Shown here one piece after another: positions 63,017-64,000 of a stretch of 64,000 nucleotides of DNA; the first letter of the stretch is position 1; each line of letters opens with the position of its first letter. Both the position numbers and the translations under genes were made by a program. The notes under the pieces are model-generated. The model was not told the origin of the DNA. It saw only the letters and a list, made by a program, of their open reading frames with translations, and did no database searches. Source of the DNA: JAICKN01 sp036489565 (GTDB taxonomy: Bacteria > Acidobacteriota > Terriglobia > Terriglobales > Acidobacteriaceae); contig DASXFN010000086.1 of assembly GCA_036489565.1 (NCBI GenBank), forward strand, positions 62,001 through 126,000, in the 5' to 3' direction.

Positions 63017-63420
63017 CCGCGAGAATGGAACTGTTTCGATTGAACAACGCAGTCGAGCACGATCCAGCCATTGATGCGTGGATGAAAGAGCATGCCGACG
63101 AATTAGGATCCATGGCGCACCACTGGTTTGAGGTGATGCGAAAATGCGGCGACGAAGTCCGCGAGCTTTTGCACGACGGTTGCCCGACTGTATGCCTGGG
63201 AGATGCGGCCTTCGCATACGTCAACGTATTCACTTCACACGTCAACGTAGGATTCTTTCAAGGCGCAGCCCTGCCGGATCCAGGTCGCTTGCTCCAAGGC
63301 ACTAGTAAGTTCATGCGCCATGTAAAGCTGAAAGTGGGAACGGCCACGAACGCCGCAGAGCTACGCCGACTCATCGATGCAGCATACGCAGATATAAAGG
63401 CGCGAGTCGAAAACGGCTAG
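63013..63420 (+). CDS. DUF1801-family protein
   Basis: 135 residues from ATG 63013, which overlaps the preceding stop by 4 nt; an ATG at 62983 would add ten. DUF1801 proteins are small, soluble and of unknown role. Visible landmarks are the start ELFRLNNAVEHDPAIDAW, DGCPTVCLGDAAFAYVNVFT, NVGFFQGAALPDPGRLLQG and KFMRHVKLKV. Close coupling to the AraC-DinB gene suggests joint function or a common promoter. Confidence 0.85.
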   Translation: MTARMELFRLNNAVEHDPAIDAWMKEHADELGSMAHHWFEVMRKCGDEVRELLHDGCPTVCLGDAAFAYVNVFTSHVNVGFFQGAALPDPGRLLQGTSKFMRHVKLKVGTATNAAELRRLIDAAYADIKARVENG

Positions 63421-63861
63421 CTCAGGAATACGGTTCGTCCCAAGAACCGACGCACAGAAACATCCCGTTATTTGTAGCTAACTGCACACGAATCATTGAA
63501 TTCTTTATGCGAATTGTGAGAAACGGTGAAAGAAACCGATTAAGACTATTCAGATTAAAGATGCCGGGGCCGTGTACGCGCCAAAATTTTGTAAATATTT
63601 TGTCACATCGGTCTTAATATTTGTTGATCCGCCTGAAAACCACAGCATTATCCCCCTTCGCACCTGCAGAACAGATTTGACAACATTTAACAATTTTGTT
63701 GCATACCTTTTTGGCGCAAAGAACGTCTATTCGGCAACCTTGAAATAGGTGGATAGAGGCCGAATCCCAAGGAACGATCTGACCTTCATTTGCGTATCTC
63801 AAGTAGCGGGCAGAGTCATTAAGTTACGCAGCGGAACGTCGGGGAACGCTGGAGAGAATTT
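63421..63861. other. AT-rich intergenic region
   Basis: This 441-bp stretch has markedly higher AT content around 63580-63720. A TTGACA at 63675 has only a poor -10 at 17 bp. CAACA...TGTTG flank a 12-nt spacer nearby. No gene or RNA was recognised; probably the promoter region of the next gene. Confidence 0.35.
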
Positions 63862-64000
63862 ATGGATGGCAGTGCGGAATTTCGCAGTTCGAACGGTGGC
63901 ATCTCAACCAATCATACCGATGCATCTGTGCAGGAAGTGGTACGAACCGCGCAAGATGAATTGCATAGTCTGATACGCCAGCGTGCCGAGATCATGAAGC
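63862..64000 (+). CDS. Unknown protein, N-terminal end only
   Basis: 46 codons are visible before the window ends: MDGSAEFRSSNGGISTNHTD, a short acidic run, and a helix reading QDELHSLIRQRAEIMK. GGAGAG 6-7 nt upstream of the ATG supports the start. The helix RQRAEIMK recalls small acidobacterial regulatory-type proteins, from memory. No function can be assigned. Confidence 0.6.
   Translation, partial: MDGSAEFRSSNGGISTNHTDASVQEVVRTAQDELHSLIRQRAEIMK

Noticed and set aside
1..64000. tRNA, rRNA, CRISPR array, insertion sequence or prophage
   Set aside because: Reading both strands by eye gave no TpsiC-loop plus acceptor pair, no regular spaced repeats and no transposase or integrase protein; a covariance search would be needed to exclude tRNA fully.

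Overview
The window reads like chromosomal DNA of an Acidobacteriota (Terriglobia-like) bacterium. This is inferred from protein style, not from a search. Pointers are a winged-helix DNA-binding domain fused to a membrane region, PilZ/AMIN/TonB envelope genes, a DUF4015 glycosidase-like protein, an ECF42 sigma factor with DGPF genes, moderately high GC, and many palindromic intergenic repeats. No rRNA, tRNA, CRISPR array, transposase or prophage was recognised.

Layout. 1-11.4 kb: end of a LuxR-type regulator, glutamate dehydrogenase, a secreted PQQ-type beta-propeller, a cupin, a metallo-hydrolase, trpE and trpG separated by a glycosyltransferase, an outer-membrane protein and a VOC protein. 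11.5-14.4 kb: PilZ, AMIN and TonB envelope genes. 14.4-16.5 kb: a three-gene cassette led by a TIGR04255-like protein, with its own -10 box and terminator. 16.5-20.8 kb: YtxH, EF-P (with an unusual Asn at the loop tip), acylphosphatase, apt, and an Nramp-related transporter lacking the metal-site Met. 21.1-25.8 kb: an ECF42 sigma factor and its apparent regulon of DGPF/YCII, VOC and DUF899 genes; three of these have near-identical promoter-like elements. 26.4-36 kb: AsmA-like protein, a complete RND efflux operon, and a secreted phosphoesterase. 36.2-43 kb: a long minus-strand run of a 44-codon membrane protein, miaA, GH3 glycosidase, lipoprotein, zinc-ribbon protein, pyrR, pyrB and prmC. 43-46.8 kb: winged-helix membrane protein followed by a retron. 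46.8-56.4 kb: TonB-like protein, GDP-mannose pathway (manA, manC-like, phosphohexomutase) with an oxidoreductase, aminotransferase, coaD and a DEAD-box helicase. 56.8-64 kb: small Cys-rich protein, M48 protease, ClpB-D2-like ATPase, DUF4015 protein, AraC-DinB fusion, DUF1801 protein and a gene start cut by the window edge.

The most interesting element is the retron at 43985-46699. A PRTase-like/winged-helix effector is followed by a retron reverse transcriptase with the NAxxH, YADD and VTG motifs. The 171-nt gap between them is almost entirely structured. It holds three short hairpins and one long one, enclosed by a 14-bp a1/a2-type pairing. The a1 strand is the last codons of the effector and the a2 strand covers the start codon of the RT, so the non-coding RNA overlaps both genes. 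The second most useful result is the sigma-factor regulon: three minus-strand sites read (T/C)GTCG(A/C), 17 nt, CGA(T/C).
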